Shown: positions 1 to 8,776, counted from the stretch's first letter. The stretch is 64,000 nucleotides of DNA from Cupriavidus sp. P-10 (GCF_003402535.2 NZ_AP025171.1:1860001-1924000); one strand, 5' to 3'. The notes: generated from the sequence alone by a model not told the origin. Numbers and translations are program-made.

Positions 1-3000
1 GAGCAGGATCTGGTTGTCGCGCGGATGCAGGCCGATGGTGGGCTCGTCCAGCACGTAGCACACACCTTGCAGGTTGCTGCCAAGCTGCGCCGCCAGGCGG
101 ATGCGCTGGGCCTCGCCGCCGGACAGGCTCGGCGCGGCGCGGTCCAGGCTCAGGTAGCCCAGGCCCACTTCTTCCAGGAACTGCAGCCGGCTGCCGATTT
201 CGCTGACCACGTCGCGCGCGATCTCGGCATCGCGGCCGGTCAGGCGCAGGCCGTCGACCCAGCGGCGGGTGTCGGACACGGTCCATTGCGCCACGTCGAC
301 GATGGCCTGCGTATCGAACGTGACCGCGCGCGCCACCGGGTTCAGGCGCGTGCCATGGCAGTCGGGGCACGGCGCTTCGCCCACGCCTTCGGGTTCCAGC
401 TCTTCCGATGGCAGGCTCTGCTCGCGGCCGCGGTTGTCGTCGGCGAGCACGGTATCGTCGTATGCCGCGCGCTGCTCGCGCGTCAGCGCCAGGCCGGTGC
501 CGACGCAGCTGCCGCACCAGCCGTGCTTGCTGTTGTAGGAAAACATGCGCGGGTCCAGCTCGGGATAGCTGGTGCCGCACTCGGGACAGGCGCGCTTGGT
601 CGAGAACACCTTGACCTCGCCCACGTGCGCGGTGCCGCCGTTGGTCATGGCATGGTCCAGCCCGTCGAGCGGCGCCAGCAGGTGCATCACGCCCTTGCCC
701 GCTTCCAGGGCCTGCGCCAGCAGTGCACGCAGTTGCGGCTCGTTTTCAGGCGTGATGACCAGGTCGCCGACCGGCAGCTCGATGGTGTGCTCGCGGAAAC
801 GGTCCAGGCGCGGCCACGGATCGACCGGCAGGAACTCGCCATCGACGCGCAGATGCGTATTGCCGCGCGCCTTGGCCCATTTGGCCAGGTCGGTATAGAC
901 GCCCTTGCGGTTCACCACCAGAGGCGCCAGGAAGCCGACGTGCTGGCCGCGATGGTCGCGCAGCAACTGCGCGGCGATCGATTCCGGGCTCTGCGACGTC
1001 ACCGGCGCGCCGTCATGCACGCAGTGCTGGATGCCCAGCTTGACGTAGAGCAGGCGCAGGAAGTGCCACACCTCGGAAGTGGTCGCCACCGTGCTCTTGC
1101 GGCCGCCGCGCGACAGGCGCTGCTCGATGGCGACGGTCGGCGGGATGCCGTAGACCGCATCCACCTCGGGCCGCCCCGCCGGCTGCACGATCGAGCGCGC
1201 ATACGCGTTGAGCGATTCCAGGTAGCGGCGCTGGCCTTCGTGGAACAGGATGTCGAACGCCAGCGTCGACTTGCCCGAGCCGGACACGCCGGTGACCACG
1301 TTGAATTTGCCGTGCGGGATATCGACGTTGAGCGACTTCAGGTTGTGCTCGTGCGCGTTGACGATGCGCACCACGTCCTCGCCCTCGATCTCGCGGCGCG
1401 CGCGGCGGGCCTGCAATACCGCCTGCAGCGGCACGCCTTCGGCTTCGGCGCCGGCGGCACGTTCAGCGGCAAGCGTGCCGGCTTCGCCGAGCGCGGCGTC
1501 ATAGTGGATCAGCGCCTGGCCGGTATGCGACGCGGCACAGCCCTTCACGTCTTCGGGCGTGCCGGTGCAAACCACGCGGCCGCCGGCATCGCCGCCTTCG
1601 GGTCCCAGGTCGATCAGCCAGTCCGCGGCGCGGATCACGTCGAGGTTGTGCTCGATCACGATCAGCGAATGGCCGCTGTCGAGCAGCTTGCCGAAGGCCA
1701 GCATCAGCTTGGCGATATCGTCGAAGTGCAAACCCGTGGTCGGTTCGTCGAACATGAACAGACGGCGCGGCAGCGTGCTGCCGCGGGTGCGCGACGGCGT
1801 GGCCTGCGCGGCTTCGGCCAGGAAGCCGGCCAGCTTCAGGCGCTGCGCCTCGCCGCCCGACAACGTGGGCACGGGCTGGCCCAGCTTCATGTATTCGAGG
1901 CCGACATCGACGATGGGCTGCAGCACCCGCAGCACCGCGGCATCGCTGGCGAAATAGGACGCCGCTTCGCTGACAGTCAACTCCAGCACGTCGGCGATGC
2001 TGAGCGCGCGCGGCGGCTGCCCGGCGATGGCGCGTTCGATCTTCACCTCCAGCACTTCGGGGCGATAGCGGGTGCCGTCGCAATCCGGGCAGCGCAGGTA
2101 GACGTCGCTCAGGAACTGCATCTCGACGTGCTCGAAGCCGGAACCGCCGCAGGTCGGGCAGCGCCCGTCGCCGGAGTTGAAGCTGAACGTGCCGGCGGTG
2201 TAGCTGCGCTGCAGCGCCATCGGCGCCTTGGCGAAGATCTTGCGGATCTCGTCGAACGCGCCGACATAGCTGGCCGGGTTGGAGCGCGCGGTCTTGCCGA
2301 TCGGCGACTGGTCGACGAAGACGACGTCATCGACCAGGTCCGCGCCGGTCAGCTTGCGGTACGCACCCGGCGACTCCGTCGCCTTGCCGAAATGCCGCGC
2401 CATCGCCGGATGCAAGACATCCTGCAGCAGCGTTGACTTGCCCGAGCCCGACACGCCGGTCACGCACACCAGCCGCTGCAGCGGGATCTCGACGGTGACG
2501 TCCTGCAGGTTGTGCTCGGTCGCGCCTTCCAGCACGATGCGCGGCAGCTCGTCATCGACCGGTCGACGCTGCCAGTGCGAGGCGTCGGCCACGCGGCGGC
2601 GGCCGCCAAGGTAAGCACCGGTCAGCGTGTTGGCATTGCGGATATCGGACGGCGGGCCGTCGAAGATGATATTGCCGCCGCGTTCACCCGGGCCGGGGCC
2701 CATGTCGATCAGGCGGTCGGCGGCCAGCATCACCGACGGATCATGCTCGACCACTACCAGCGTGTTGCCAGCGTCGCGCAACCGGTGCATGGCCTCGACG
2801 ATGCGGTTCAGGTCGCGCGGGTGCAGGCCGATGCTGGGCTCGTCCAGCACGAACAGCGTGTTGACCAGCGAGGTGCCCAGGGCGGTAGTCAGGTTGATGC
2901 GCTGCACTTCGCCGCCGGACAGCGTGCGGCTCTGGCGGTCCAGCGTCAGGTAGCCCAGGCCGACGTCGCACAGATATTTGAGCCGCGTGCGCACTTCGGC

Positions 3001-4452
3001 CAGCAGCAGCTTGAGGGCATCGTCCAGCATCGCGCTGGGCAGCGTCAGTTCGTCAAAGAAGCGGCGGATGCGCTCGATCGGCAGCAGCATCAGGTCGTGC
3101 ACCGTCAGGCCGGGCAGCGCTTCGAGTTGCGATCGGTCCCAGTCAACGCCGCGCGGCAGGAAGCGGCGTTCGGCCGCGAGTACCGCGTCGGCATTGCCCT
3201 TCGATCCCAGGCGCCACAGCAACGACTCGGTCTTCAGGCGCGCGCCGCCGCAGGTTTCGCACGGGGTATAGCTGCGGTACTTGGACAGCAGCACCCGGAT
3301 GTGCATCTTGTAGGCCTTCGACTCCAGGTAGCTGAAGAACCGCATCACCCCGTACCACTGCTTGTTCCACTGACCGTTCCAGTCCGGCGAGCCATGGACG
3401 ACCCAGTGGCGCTCGGCCTCGGTCATGTCGGCCCAGGGCGTGTCGCGCGGGATGCCAGCCTTGCCGGCGTAGCGCATCAGGTCGTCCTGGCACTCCTTCC
3501 ATGCCGGGGTCTGCATCGGCTTGATCGCGCCTTCGCGCAGCGTCTTGCGCGCGTCCGGGATCACCAGCCCGAGGTCGACGCCGATCACGCGGCCGAAGCC
3601 GCGGCAGGTTTCGCAGGCGCCGTACGCGGAGTTAAAGGAGAACAGCGCGGCCTGCGGATCGGCGTAGCGCAGGTCGCTGTCGGGGCTATGCAGGCCGGTG
3701 GAGAAGCGCCACACCGGGCCGTCGTCGCCATCGGCCAGCACGTAGATGTTGACACGTCCGCCGCCACGCTTGAGCGAGGCTTCGATCGCCTCCACCACGC
3801 GCACTTTCTCGGTATTGCCGATGCGGAAGCGATCGGCGACCACGTCGAGCAGCTTGCGCGCGCCGGTCGGCGACTGCACCACGCGCTGCGCCTGCACGCG
3901 CGTGTAGCCGCTGACGGACAGCCATTGCTGGACCTCTTCCTCGGTCGTCGATTCCGGCAGCTCGACCGGGAACGTCACCACCAGCCGTGCATCGTGGTGC
4001 GGCTGGCCCGCGGCCGTGCGCGCCAGCAGCCCGGCGTAGATCGTCTCCGGCGTGTCGTGGCGCACCGGCTGCGCGGTCTGCTTGTCGAACAGCTCCGCCG
4101 CGCGCGCATACAGCAGCTTCAGGTGGTCGTTCAGCTCCGTCATCGTGCCGACGGTCGAACGCGAGCTGCGCACCGGGTTGGTCTGGTCGATGGCAATCGC
4201 CGGCGGCACGCCGTCGACCCGCTCCACCTGCGGGCGGTCCATCCGGTCCAGGAACTGGCGCGCGTAGGCGCTGAAGGTCTCGACGTAGCGGCGCTGGCCC
4301 TCGGCATAGAGCGTGTCGAATACCAGGCTGGACTTGCCCGAGCCGGACGGCCCGGTGACCACGGTCATCTCGCCGGGGCGCAGGTCGAGGTCGACATCCT
4401 TGAGGTTGTGCTGGCGGGCGCCGCGAATGCGAATCAGCTGCTTGCTCGACAC
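1..4452 (-). CDS. uvrA: Double-length excinuclease ABC subunit A (tandem UvrA), 3' end outside window
   Basis: DNA damage recognition ATPase of nucleotide excision repair, acting with UvrB and UvrC. 1484 codons are visible and the frame is still open at the left edge. Three Walker A motifs are seen (GPSGSGKS near residue 36, GVSGSGKS near 660 and GVSGSGKS near 1050), with ABC signatures LSGGE near 510, 865 and 1445. A normal UvrA (about 940 residues) has two ATPase cassettes, so residues 1 to about 960 form one complete UvrA and a second copy begins near 1020. Zn-finger Cys pairs occur in both copies (CETC, CPTC, CPEC). The GTG start at 4452 gives an N-terminus (SSKQLIRIRGARQHNLKDV) normal for UvrA and has an AGAAGA Shine-Dalgarno. 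Dual UvrA genes are known in Burkholderiales; a single-length uvrA probably exists elsewhere (inference). Confidence 0.93.
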   Translation of the reverse strand, partial: MSSKQLIRIRGARQHNLKDVDLDLRPGEMTVVTGPSGSGKSSLVFDTLYAEGQRRYVETFSAYARQFLDRMDRPQVERVDGVPPAIAIDQTNPVRSSRSTVGTMTELNDHLKLLYARAAELFDKQTAQPVRHDTPETIYAGLLARTAAGQPHHDARLVVTFPVELPESTTEEEVQQWLSVSGYTRVQAQRVVQSPTGARKLLDVVADRFRIGNTEKVRVVEAIEASLKRGGGRVNIYVLADGDDGPVWRFSTGLHSPDSDLRYADPQAALFSFNSAYGACETCRGFGRVIGVDLGLVIPDARKTLREGAIKPMQTPAWKECQDDLMRYAGKAGIPRDTPWADMTEAERHWVVHGSPDWNGQWNKQWYGVMRFFSYLESKAYKMHIRVLLSKYRSYTPCETCGGARLKTESLLWRLGSKGNADAVLAAERRFLPRGVDWDRSQLEALPGLTVHDLMLLPIERIRRFFDELTLPSAMLDDALKLLLAEVRTRLKYLCDVGLGYLTLDRQSRTLSGGEVQRINLTTALGTSLVNTLFVLDEPSIGLHPRDLNRIVEAMHRLRDAGNTLVVVEHDPSVMLAADRLIDMGPGPGERGGNIIFDGPPSDIRNANTLTGAYLGGRRRVADASHWQRRPVDDELPRIVLEGATEHNLQDVTVEIPLQRLVCVTGVSGSGKSTLLQDVLHPAMARHFGKATESPGAYRKLTGADLVDDVVFVDQSPIGKTARSNPASYVGAFDEIRKIFAKAPMALQRSYTAGTFSFNSGDGRCPTCGGSGFEHVEMQFLSDVYLRCPDCDGTRYRPEVLEVKIERAIAGQPPRALSIADVLELTVSEAASYFASDAAVLRVLQPIVDVGLEYMKLGQPVPTLSGGEAQRLKLAGFLAEAAQATPSRTRGSTLPRRLFMFDEPTTGLHFDDIAKLMLAFGKLLDSGHSLIVIEHNLDVIRAADWLIDLGPEGGDAGGRVVCTGTPEDVKGCAASHTGQALIHYDAALGEAGTLAAERAAGAEAEGVPLQAVLQARRARREIEGEDVVRIVNAHEHNLKSLNVDIPHGKFNVVTGVSGSGKSTLAFDILFHEGQRRYLESLNAYARSIVQPAGRPEVDAVYGIPPTVAIEQRLSRGGRKSTVATTSEVWHFLRLLYVKLGIQHCVHDGAPVTSQSPESIAAQLLRDHRGQHVGFLAPLVVNRKGVYTDLAKWAKARGNTHLRVDGEFLPVDPWPRLDRFREHTIELPVGDLVITPENEPQLRALLAQALEAGKGVMHLLAPLDGLDHAMTNGGTAHVGEVKVFSTKRACPECGTSYPELDPRMFSYNSKHGWCGSCVGTGLALTREQRAAYDDTVLADDNRGREQSLPSEELEPEGVGEAPCPDCHGTRLNPVARAVTFDTQAIVDVAQWTVSDTRRWVDGLRLTGRDAEIARDVVSEIGSRLQFLEEVGLGYLSLDRAAPSLSGGEAQRIRLAAQLGSNLQGVCYVLDEPTIGLHPRDNQILL

Positions 4453-4582
4453 GATTTCTTCTTTCGGATCAATGCGTTAAGGGAGGGATAGGCGTGGACG
4501 GAGGGAGGCTATCGGCCAGGCGGGCCTGGAGCAGACCACCATAGCACAGGGCCCGGGGGCAGGCCTGTGAAGGTGTAGTCCA

Positions 4583-4606
4583 TACACTGTACATCCATAC
4601 AGTGTA
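4583..4606. promoter_or_regulatory. LexA (SOS) box upstream of uvrA
   Basis: Perfect inverted repeat TACACTGTA-N6-TACAGTGTA. Its core is CTGT-N8-ACAG, the LexA operator pattern of beta- and gamma-proteobacteria. It lies about 130-150 bp upstream of the GTG of the minus-strand uvrA gene, a reasonable place for its promoter. SOS control of uvrA genes is well established; control of this one is inferred from the site. Confidence 0.72.
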
Positions 4607-4734
4607 ACAGTTCGGAAAGGAATTCGTATCGAGTGCGTGGCTCGAGGGCGTTCCCCGCTTTCAGATTCATGACGGTCCAGCGCTATGGCGACGGCGGCTT
4701 CATGGAGGTATCCGCTCCTTGCAAATTCGCTGGT

Positions 4735-4763
4735 TTGCCATTTATCGATTATCGATATACGAT
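4735..4763 (+). promoter_or_regulatory. higBA promoter/operator region
   Basis: A near-palindrome TATCGAT-T-ATCGATA (4743-4757) lies between a -35-like TTGCCA (4735-4740) and a -10-like TACGAT (4758-4763), spaced 17 bp. It abuts the vestigial higB start codon. HigA-type antitoxins repress their own operon through such palindromes, so this is the likely HigA operator. The promoter boxes are only partial matches. The region from 4453 to 4763 otherwise holds only the LexA box and no supportable gene. Confidence 0.5.
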
Positions 4764-4890
4764 ATGATCCAATCATTCAAAGCGCAGCGCCCCCAGTGTG
4801 GCGGCGTCATCAAGCAATGGCCAGTGGAGGATCTGCTTCATCTGGACCCATGACGGCCCCGCGGCTGTCGAGATCATTGACTATCACTGA
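4764..4890 (+). pseudogene. higB: Remnant of higB toxin (internal deletion and frameshift)
   Basis: The 5' end encodes MIQSFK, the usual N-terminus of HigB/RelE-superfamily ribosome-dependent mRNA interferases. In another frame, 4801-4890 encodes NGQWRICFIWTHDGP followed by AAVEIIDYH and a stop, a classic HigB C-terminus. A full HigB has about 92 residues; only about 6 N-terminal and 25-29 C-terminal residues remain, in different frames, so roughly 50 central codons are gone and no functional toxin can be made. The remnant ends 10 bp before higA, the normal higB-higA spacing. Confidence 0.8.
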
Positions 4891-4900
4891 GGACTGCAAC

Positions 4901-5230
4901 ATGGCCCGCTTTGAAAACGGCATGCGCCCTATCCATCCGGGTGAAATCTTGCGCGAGGAATACTTGGTGCCGCTGGGCATGAGCGCCAATGCCCTGGCAC
5001 TGGCGCTACGTGTGACACCGGCTCGCATCAACGAGATCGTGCGCGAACAGCGCGGCATTACGCCCGACACCGCGTTGCGCCTGACGCGCTATTTCGGTGG
5101 AGATGCGCGCTCGTGGATGAATTTGCAGGTGACCTACGACCTGAAGGTCGCACAACGGGATCTGGGCGAGCGCATCGCGGCCGAAGTGGTCCCGCGTGAG
5201 GGCGCCGACCAGGAAATCCCCGAAAGCTAG
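4901..5230 (+). CDS. higA: HigA-family antitoxin (orphan)
   Basis: 109-residue Xre/Cro-type HTH protein of the HigA (VapI) family. It opens MARFENGMRPIHPGEILREE, with the family PGEIL motif, and has an HTH at about residues 28-60 (MSANALALALRVTPARINEIV), followed by RGITPDTALRL and a WMNLQ segment. The ATG at 4901 has a GAGG Shine-Dalgarno and fits the family start; the frame is open further upstream, but that part overlaps the higB remnant. Normally it neutralises HigB and autorepresses. With higB destroyed it may persist as a repressor or be on its way to loss (inference). Confidence 0.9.
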   Translation: MARFENGMRPIHPGEILREEYLVPLGMSANALALALRVTPARINEIVREQRGITPDTALRLTRYFGGDARSWMNLQVTYDLKVAQRDLGERIAAEVVPREGADQEIPES

Positions 5231-5350
5231 GAGAACGGATTGCCGGCGCGGCGCAGGCATCGTGCCGCCCCGGCAGTCCACTGCCGCGACAGCGTATCCG
5301 CCAGCGCCCGGAAACGCGGTGCCGGCCGACTCCGGCAGGAATCATGTGAG

Positions 5351-5382
5351 GAAAAAGCCCGTCGCGCTTCGTCCTGACGGGC
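5351..5382 (-). terminator. Intrinsic terminator of ribA
   Basis: Read on the minus strand: stem GCCCGTC, 12-nt loop, GACGGGC, then TTTTT. It lies about 50 bp beyond the ribA stop codon. Confidence 0.7.
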
Positions 5383-5430
5383 CCGTGGGCAGCCGGGAAG
5401 TCACCCGGCAAGCCGCCTGGCCGGCCGTCG

Positions 5431-6027
5431 TCAGTCGAGCAGGTGTCCCATGCGCGTGCGCTTGGTCGCCAGGTATTTCTCGTTCTCGGCATTGGACGGC
5501 ACGATGTGCCGCAGCTGCTCGTTGACCCTGATGCCGGCCTTTTCCAGCGCGGCGGCCTTGAGCGGGTTATTGCTCATCAGCCGCACCGACGTGACGCCCC
5601 ACTGGTGCAGCAGGTCGGCCGCAAAGGCATAGTTGCGCGCGTCGATGGCCTGGCCCAGCGCCAGGTTGGCGTCGACGGTATCGAGCCCACCGTCCTGCAG
5701 GCGGTAGGCGCGGATCTTCTCGGCCAGGCCGATGCCGCGGCCTTCGTGGCCACGCAGGTACAGCAGGATGCCGCGGCCCTCGGCCGCGATCTTTTCCATG
5801 GCCAGTTCCAGTTGCGGGCCGCAGTCGCAGCGGCAGGAACCGAAGACATCTCCGGTCAGGCATTCGGAGTGCATGCGGATCAGGACGTCGTCGCCCGCCA
5901 CCTCGCCCACGCTGAGGGCCAGGTGTTCAATACCTGAGTGAGCGCCCTTGAAGGCGTGTGCCGTGAAGTCACCAAATCGCGTCGGCAGGCGTGCCGAATC
6001 GATCAGCTCAATTTCTGTGTCATTCAT
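5431..6027 (-). CDS. ribA: GTP cyclohydrolase II
   Basis: Converts GTP to 2,5-diamino-6-ribosylamino-4(3H)-pyrimidinone 5'-phosphate, formate and PPi, the first step of riboflavin synthesis. 198 residues, the usual length of monofunctional RibA (about 196). Seen: [20 protein letters not shown] with the three Zn-ligand Cys plus one extra Cys, then [10 protein letters not shown] and the C-terminal MSNNPLK segment. [19 protein letters not shown] is the normal family N-terminus; the frame is open upstream to an ATG at 6075 or 6141, but those residues do not look RibA-like. It is not beside other rib genes. A divergent paralogue lies at 22335-23573. Confidence 0.93.
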   Translation of the reverse strand: MNDTEIELIDSARLPTRFGDFTAHAFKGAHSGIEHLALSVGEVAGDDVLIRMHSECLTGDVFGSCRCDCGPQLELAMEKIAAEGRGILLYLRGHEGRGIGLAEKIRAYRLQDGGLDTVDANLALGQAIDARNYAFAADLLHQWGVTSVRLMSNNPLKAAALEKAGIRVNEQLRHIVPSNAENEKYLATKRTRMGHLLD

Positions 6028-6274
6028 ACCGGAATTCTTTTCAATGGGCACGGGGCGGCCCGGCACCGGCGACATTATGAGCGGAATTGCGCGTTCGCGC
6101 TTGATTCGGGCATGGAATGCACCGTTGCGGGTCGTCGGCATATTCCTACAGCAGGGCGCGCGACCGACTTATGCAACCGCTTCACAATGGTCTCTAGACT
6201 TGTTTACAGAGACGGAAGCCGGGCACCGGCCGCAACCTGGCGGGCATCCGGCATCATATCTTCAGGAGTTCGCC

Positions 6275-6805
6275 ATGACCCGGAATCCACTGATTGGGGA
6301 AGAAGCCAGCACCAGGATTGCCGCGCTGTTCGACACCAAGTCAGCAGCGAACAGCGCCGCCTAGCGGGTGTGCTACGAGGCGCACCTGAAGCGTGGCCAG
6401 GTCCGGCTGGTGCATCCTTACGAAGCACACTTCGGGCGCAAGCTCGAGCCCGACAACGACGGCATCGTGCGCACGGCAGTACGTTCGCACCTGATGCTGG
6501 GCGCGCTCGGCGCCGTGATCGGCCTCGCGGTGATCGGCATCCTGCACCGGCAGGAGGTAGATGCCGTGATCCAGAACCCGGGCCCGGCGGCCGGCGCGGC
6601 GATTTTCATCGGCATCGTGCTTGGCATGCTGCTGGCTGGCCTGGCTACCGCCCGTCCCGACCATCAACTGGTCATCACACCCGTGCGCGACGCTGTGCAG
6701 CACGGCCGCTGGGCGCTGCTGGTCCACCCCATCTCCTCCCAGCAATGCGACGATGCGATGCGCGCGCTGCGCAACTCCACGGCCGAAGTGATGCGGACGG
6801 CGTAG
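6275..6805 (+). pseudogene. Two-TM membrane protein gene interrupted by in-frame amber codon
   Basis: An ATG with a good AGGAG Shine-Dalgarno starts MTRNPLIGEEASTRIAALFD. Codon 30 is TAG (6362-6364), and the same frame continues with RVCYEAHLKRGQVRLVHPYE to a stop at 6803-6805. Both sides have Cupriavidus-like codon use and no frame change, so a single C-to-T (CAG) or G-to-T (GAG) change would explain it. The full frame would give about 175 residues with a soluble N-terminus, two hydrophobic helices (about residues 70-90 and 108-127) and a short C-terminal domain. A GTG at 6368 could restart translation, but no convincing Shine-Dalgarno is seen. Function unknown. Confidence 0.65.
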
Positions 6806-6829
6806 CCATCTGCTGCGCCGGCTGGCGGC

Positions 6830-7300
6830 TCAGGGTTCGACCGAGGGCTCGCGCTTCAGCGTGCGCAGCACGAAGGTCGAGCGGCTGTGGCGCAGCCCGG
6901 GCAGCTTGTACAGCTTGTGGCGCAGGAATTCCTCATAGCCTTGCGTCCCGGCAACGGCGACCTTGATCAGGTAGTCATAGTCCCCGGTCAGCAGGTAGGC
7001 CTCCATCACTTCAGGCAGCTCGGCCAGCGCCTGGCCGAAGCGGTACAGCATGTCGTCGTCGTGCCGCTCCAGGGTGACCTCGATCAGGACCGTGTCCGGC
7101 AATCCCAAGGCTTTCTGGTTCAGGAGCGCCGCATAGCCTTCGATGACCCCGCCTTCCTCGAGCGCGCGCACCCGGTTCCAGCAAGGCGTGGCGGACAGGC
7201 CGACCTGCTCGGCCAGCTTCGCATTGGACAGCCGGCCGTCGCGGCGGAGTTCGCGCAGGATGCGCCGGTCGGTGTCGTCGAGCTTGGGAGGTTGCACCAT
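6830..7300 (-). CDS. Lrp/AsnC family transcriptional regulator
   Basis: 156 residues, typical for the family. N-terminal winged HTH (LDDTDRRILRELRRDGRLSN, residues 7-26, then VGLSATPCWNRVRALE), followed by a RAM/ACT-like ligand domain (about 65-150) with the TGDYDYLIKV segment. Lrp/AsnC proteins form octamers or tetramers that sense amino acids and often autoregulate. The AT-rich 150-bp gap to the divergent gene at 7453 (with GAATATTC and AGAATTCT palindromes) is the likely binding region. The closest subtype is general Lrp; the effector cannot be told. Confidence 0.92.
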   Translation of the reverse strand: MVQPPKLDDTDRRILRELRRDGRLSNAKLAEQVGLSATPCWNRVRALEEGGVIEGYAALLNQKALGLPDTVLIEVTLERHDDDMLYRFGQALAELPEVMEAYLLTGDYDYLIKVAVAGTQGYEEFLRHKLYKLPGLRHSRSTFVLRTLKREPSVEP

Positions 7301-7452
7301 GGCTACGCTTTTTATCGAAAGAATATTCTGAGAATTCTGCCATATGCAGATGCTTCTTTTTCATATCCCAGGATATTGGAGAAAAGAAAGAAGCTCATTT
7401 TGCAGTCCGGCTGGTAAATTAACCTCATCAGATGATCTGCCGGAATCGCCAC

Positions 7453-7815
7453 ATGCCAGCCACTGTCCTTCCCACCCTGCGCCTTTCCCTGCAACTCGAC
7501 AGCACCGACCCGTTCGGCGCGATGGAGTGGGTGTTTGCCAGCGCCCGCCGCACCGGACTGGCACCTGAACAGTTGCGCTTCGACTCGCCCCGCTTTCACA
7601 CGGCGAGTAAGCCGGTGCTGCATGCAACCTTGACCGCGGCCGATGCCAGCCTGCTGTGGCTGTTCCTGCGCCGGCTGGAGAGCGGCATCGACATGGCCGT
7701 GCTGGGCGCGGACGTCGACGACCCGGACAGCGAAGCGCAATGCGGGTCTACTGCCGCGCCGCGCGCCGCCACCCCACAGGTGAGCAGCGACGCCGGATTG
7801 GCGCTGCCGGCCTAG
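7453..7815 (+). CDS. Small hypothetical protein, possible ACT-like fold
   Basis: About 120 residues, not recognised as a named family. Residues 6-80 (TLRLSLQLDSTDPFGAMEWV, ..., HATLTAADASLLWLFLRRLE, ...IDMAVLGAD) read as beta-alpha-beta-beta-alpha-beta, reminiscent of the ACT domain of small acetolactate synthase regulatory subunits. The last 35 residues are low-complexity. An upstream ATG at 7432 is possible; 7453 is preferred on sequence. It is divergent from the Lrp gene, which fits amino-acid-responsive regulation, but this is inference. Its last four codons lie in the shared palindrome with metR. Confidence 0.55.
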   Translation: MPATVLPTLRLSLQLDSTDPFGAMEWVFASARRTGLAPEQLRFDSPRFHTASKPVLHATLTAADASLLWLFLRRLESGIDMAVLGADVDDPDSEAQCGSTAAPRAATPQVSSDAGLALPA

Positions 7816-7837
7816 CCGCCTGCGCTAGGCCGGCAGC
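7803..7837. terminator. Convergent palindrome containing both stop codons
   Basis: 13-bp perfect stem GCTGCCGGCCTAG / CTAGGCCGGCAGC around a 9-nt loop. The left arm encodes the last residues (LPA) and TAG of the 7453 gene. The right arm encodes, on the other strand, the same LPA-stop end of metR. It should form a strong hairpin in both transcripts; there is no U-tract, so termination would be atypical. Confidence 0.5.
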
Positions 7838-8742
7838 AGTTCAATGCCGTCGAGCTGCGCCGCGCACGTGTCACGCACGATCGCGACAAAATCCGCCATG
7901 TAAGGCCGGCGCGCCAGCGGCGCCGGAACCGTCGCATAGAGCTCGCTCCACAGCCCCCTGGCGCCGATCCGCTTGGCCAGCACGTAGTCGTGGTCGACGT
8001 AGTTCTTCACGCCCCAGTTGGGCAATGCCGCCACGCCGCGCCGGCTCGCCACCAGTTGCAGCACAGCCACCGTCAGTTCCGCCGTGCGCCGCTGCAGCCG
8101 GATGCCGGCGGGTTCCAGCACCTCGCGGATCAGGTCGATGCGCTGCTCCGGCACCGGGTAGGTGATCAGCGTCTCGCCGGCCAGGTCGGCGGCGTCGATG
8201 CGCCGCTTGTTGCGCAGCCGGTGTTCGTTGGCGATCACCGCCAGGATCTCGAAGCGGAACAGCGGCGCGACGTCGAGCCCGCGCCGCACCGCCGGCTGCG
8301 AGCCGATCACCATGTCGGCGCGGCCTTCGCTGAGCAGCGAGATCGGGTCGGCATGGAAGCCCGCCACCAGGTCCACCTCCACCTCGGGCCAACGGCGGCG
8401 GAATTCGTCCATCACCGGCATCAGCCAGTCAAAGCAGGTATGGCACTCCAGCACCACGCGCAGTTCGCCGCGGGTGTCGCCCTTGAGCCGTTCGATATCG
8501 CGCTCGGCCGCGCTGACCGCGGCCAGCACCTCCCGCGCCAGTGCCAGCAGGCGTTCGCCCGCCGGCGTGAAACGCAGCCCCTGCCGGGTCCGGTCGAACA
8601 GCGGCAGGCCGTAGTGCGCCTCGATCGCCTTGATCTGGTGTGACAGCGCCGACTGGCTGACATGCACGCGCTCGGCCGCGGTGGCGAGCTTGCCGGATTC
8701 GGCAATCGCAACCAGCGAGCGGAAATGGCGGACTTCGATCAT
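7825..8742 (-). CDS. metR: LysR-type activator of methionine synthesis, MetR
   Basis: 305 residues, standard LysR length. N-terminal HTH (residues 3-60: HFRSLVAIAESGKLATAAER, VSQSALSHQIKAIE) and a substrate-binding-like effector domain (about 90-295). CHTCFDWLMPVMDEFRRRWP is characteristic of MetR, which senses homocysteine and activates metE/metH. It is divergent from metE with a consensus MetR box in the 132-bp intergenic region, and is probably autorepressed from the same site (established for enteric MetR, inferred here). Confidence 0.93.
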   Translation of the reverse strand: MIEVRHFRSLVAIAESGKLATAAERVHVSQSALSHQIKAIEAHYGLPLFDRTRQGLRFTPAGERLLALAREVLAAVSAAERDIERLKGDTRGELRVVLECHTCFDWLMPVMDEFRRRWPEVEVDLVAGFHADPISLLSEGRADMVIGSQPAVRRGLDVAPLFRFEILAVIANEHRLRNKRRIDAADLAGETLITYPVPEQRIDLIREVLEPAGIRLQRRTAELTVAVLQLVASRRGVAALPNWGVKNYVDHDYVLAKRIGARGLWSELYATVPAPLARRPYMADFVAIVRDTCAAQLDGIELLPA

Positions 8743-8776
8743 GCGCAGGCCAGGGCGCGGGACCGCCCTCTTGTCG

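Noticed and set aside
25..2436. Long plus-strand open frames over 25-2436 and 2512-4491
   Set aside because: They are antisense to uvrA in GC-rich DNA with strong third-position bias; their translations are Gln/Arg/Ala/His-rich with no domain, while the minus strand gives perfect UvrA motifs.
4477..4776. 99-codon minus-strand frame upstream of uvrA
   Set aside because: Covers the LexA box, the uvrA promoter and the higB operator, with no homology-like pattern and no Shine-Dalgarno.
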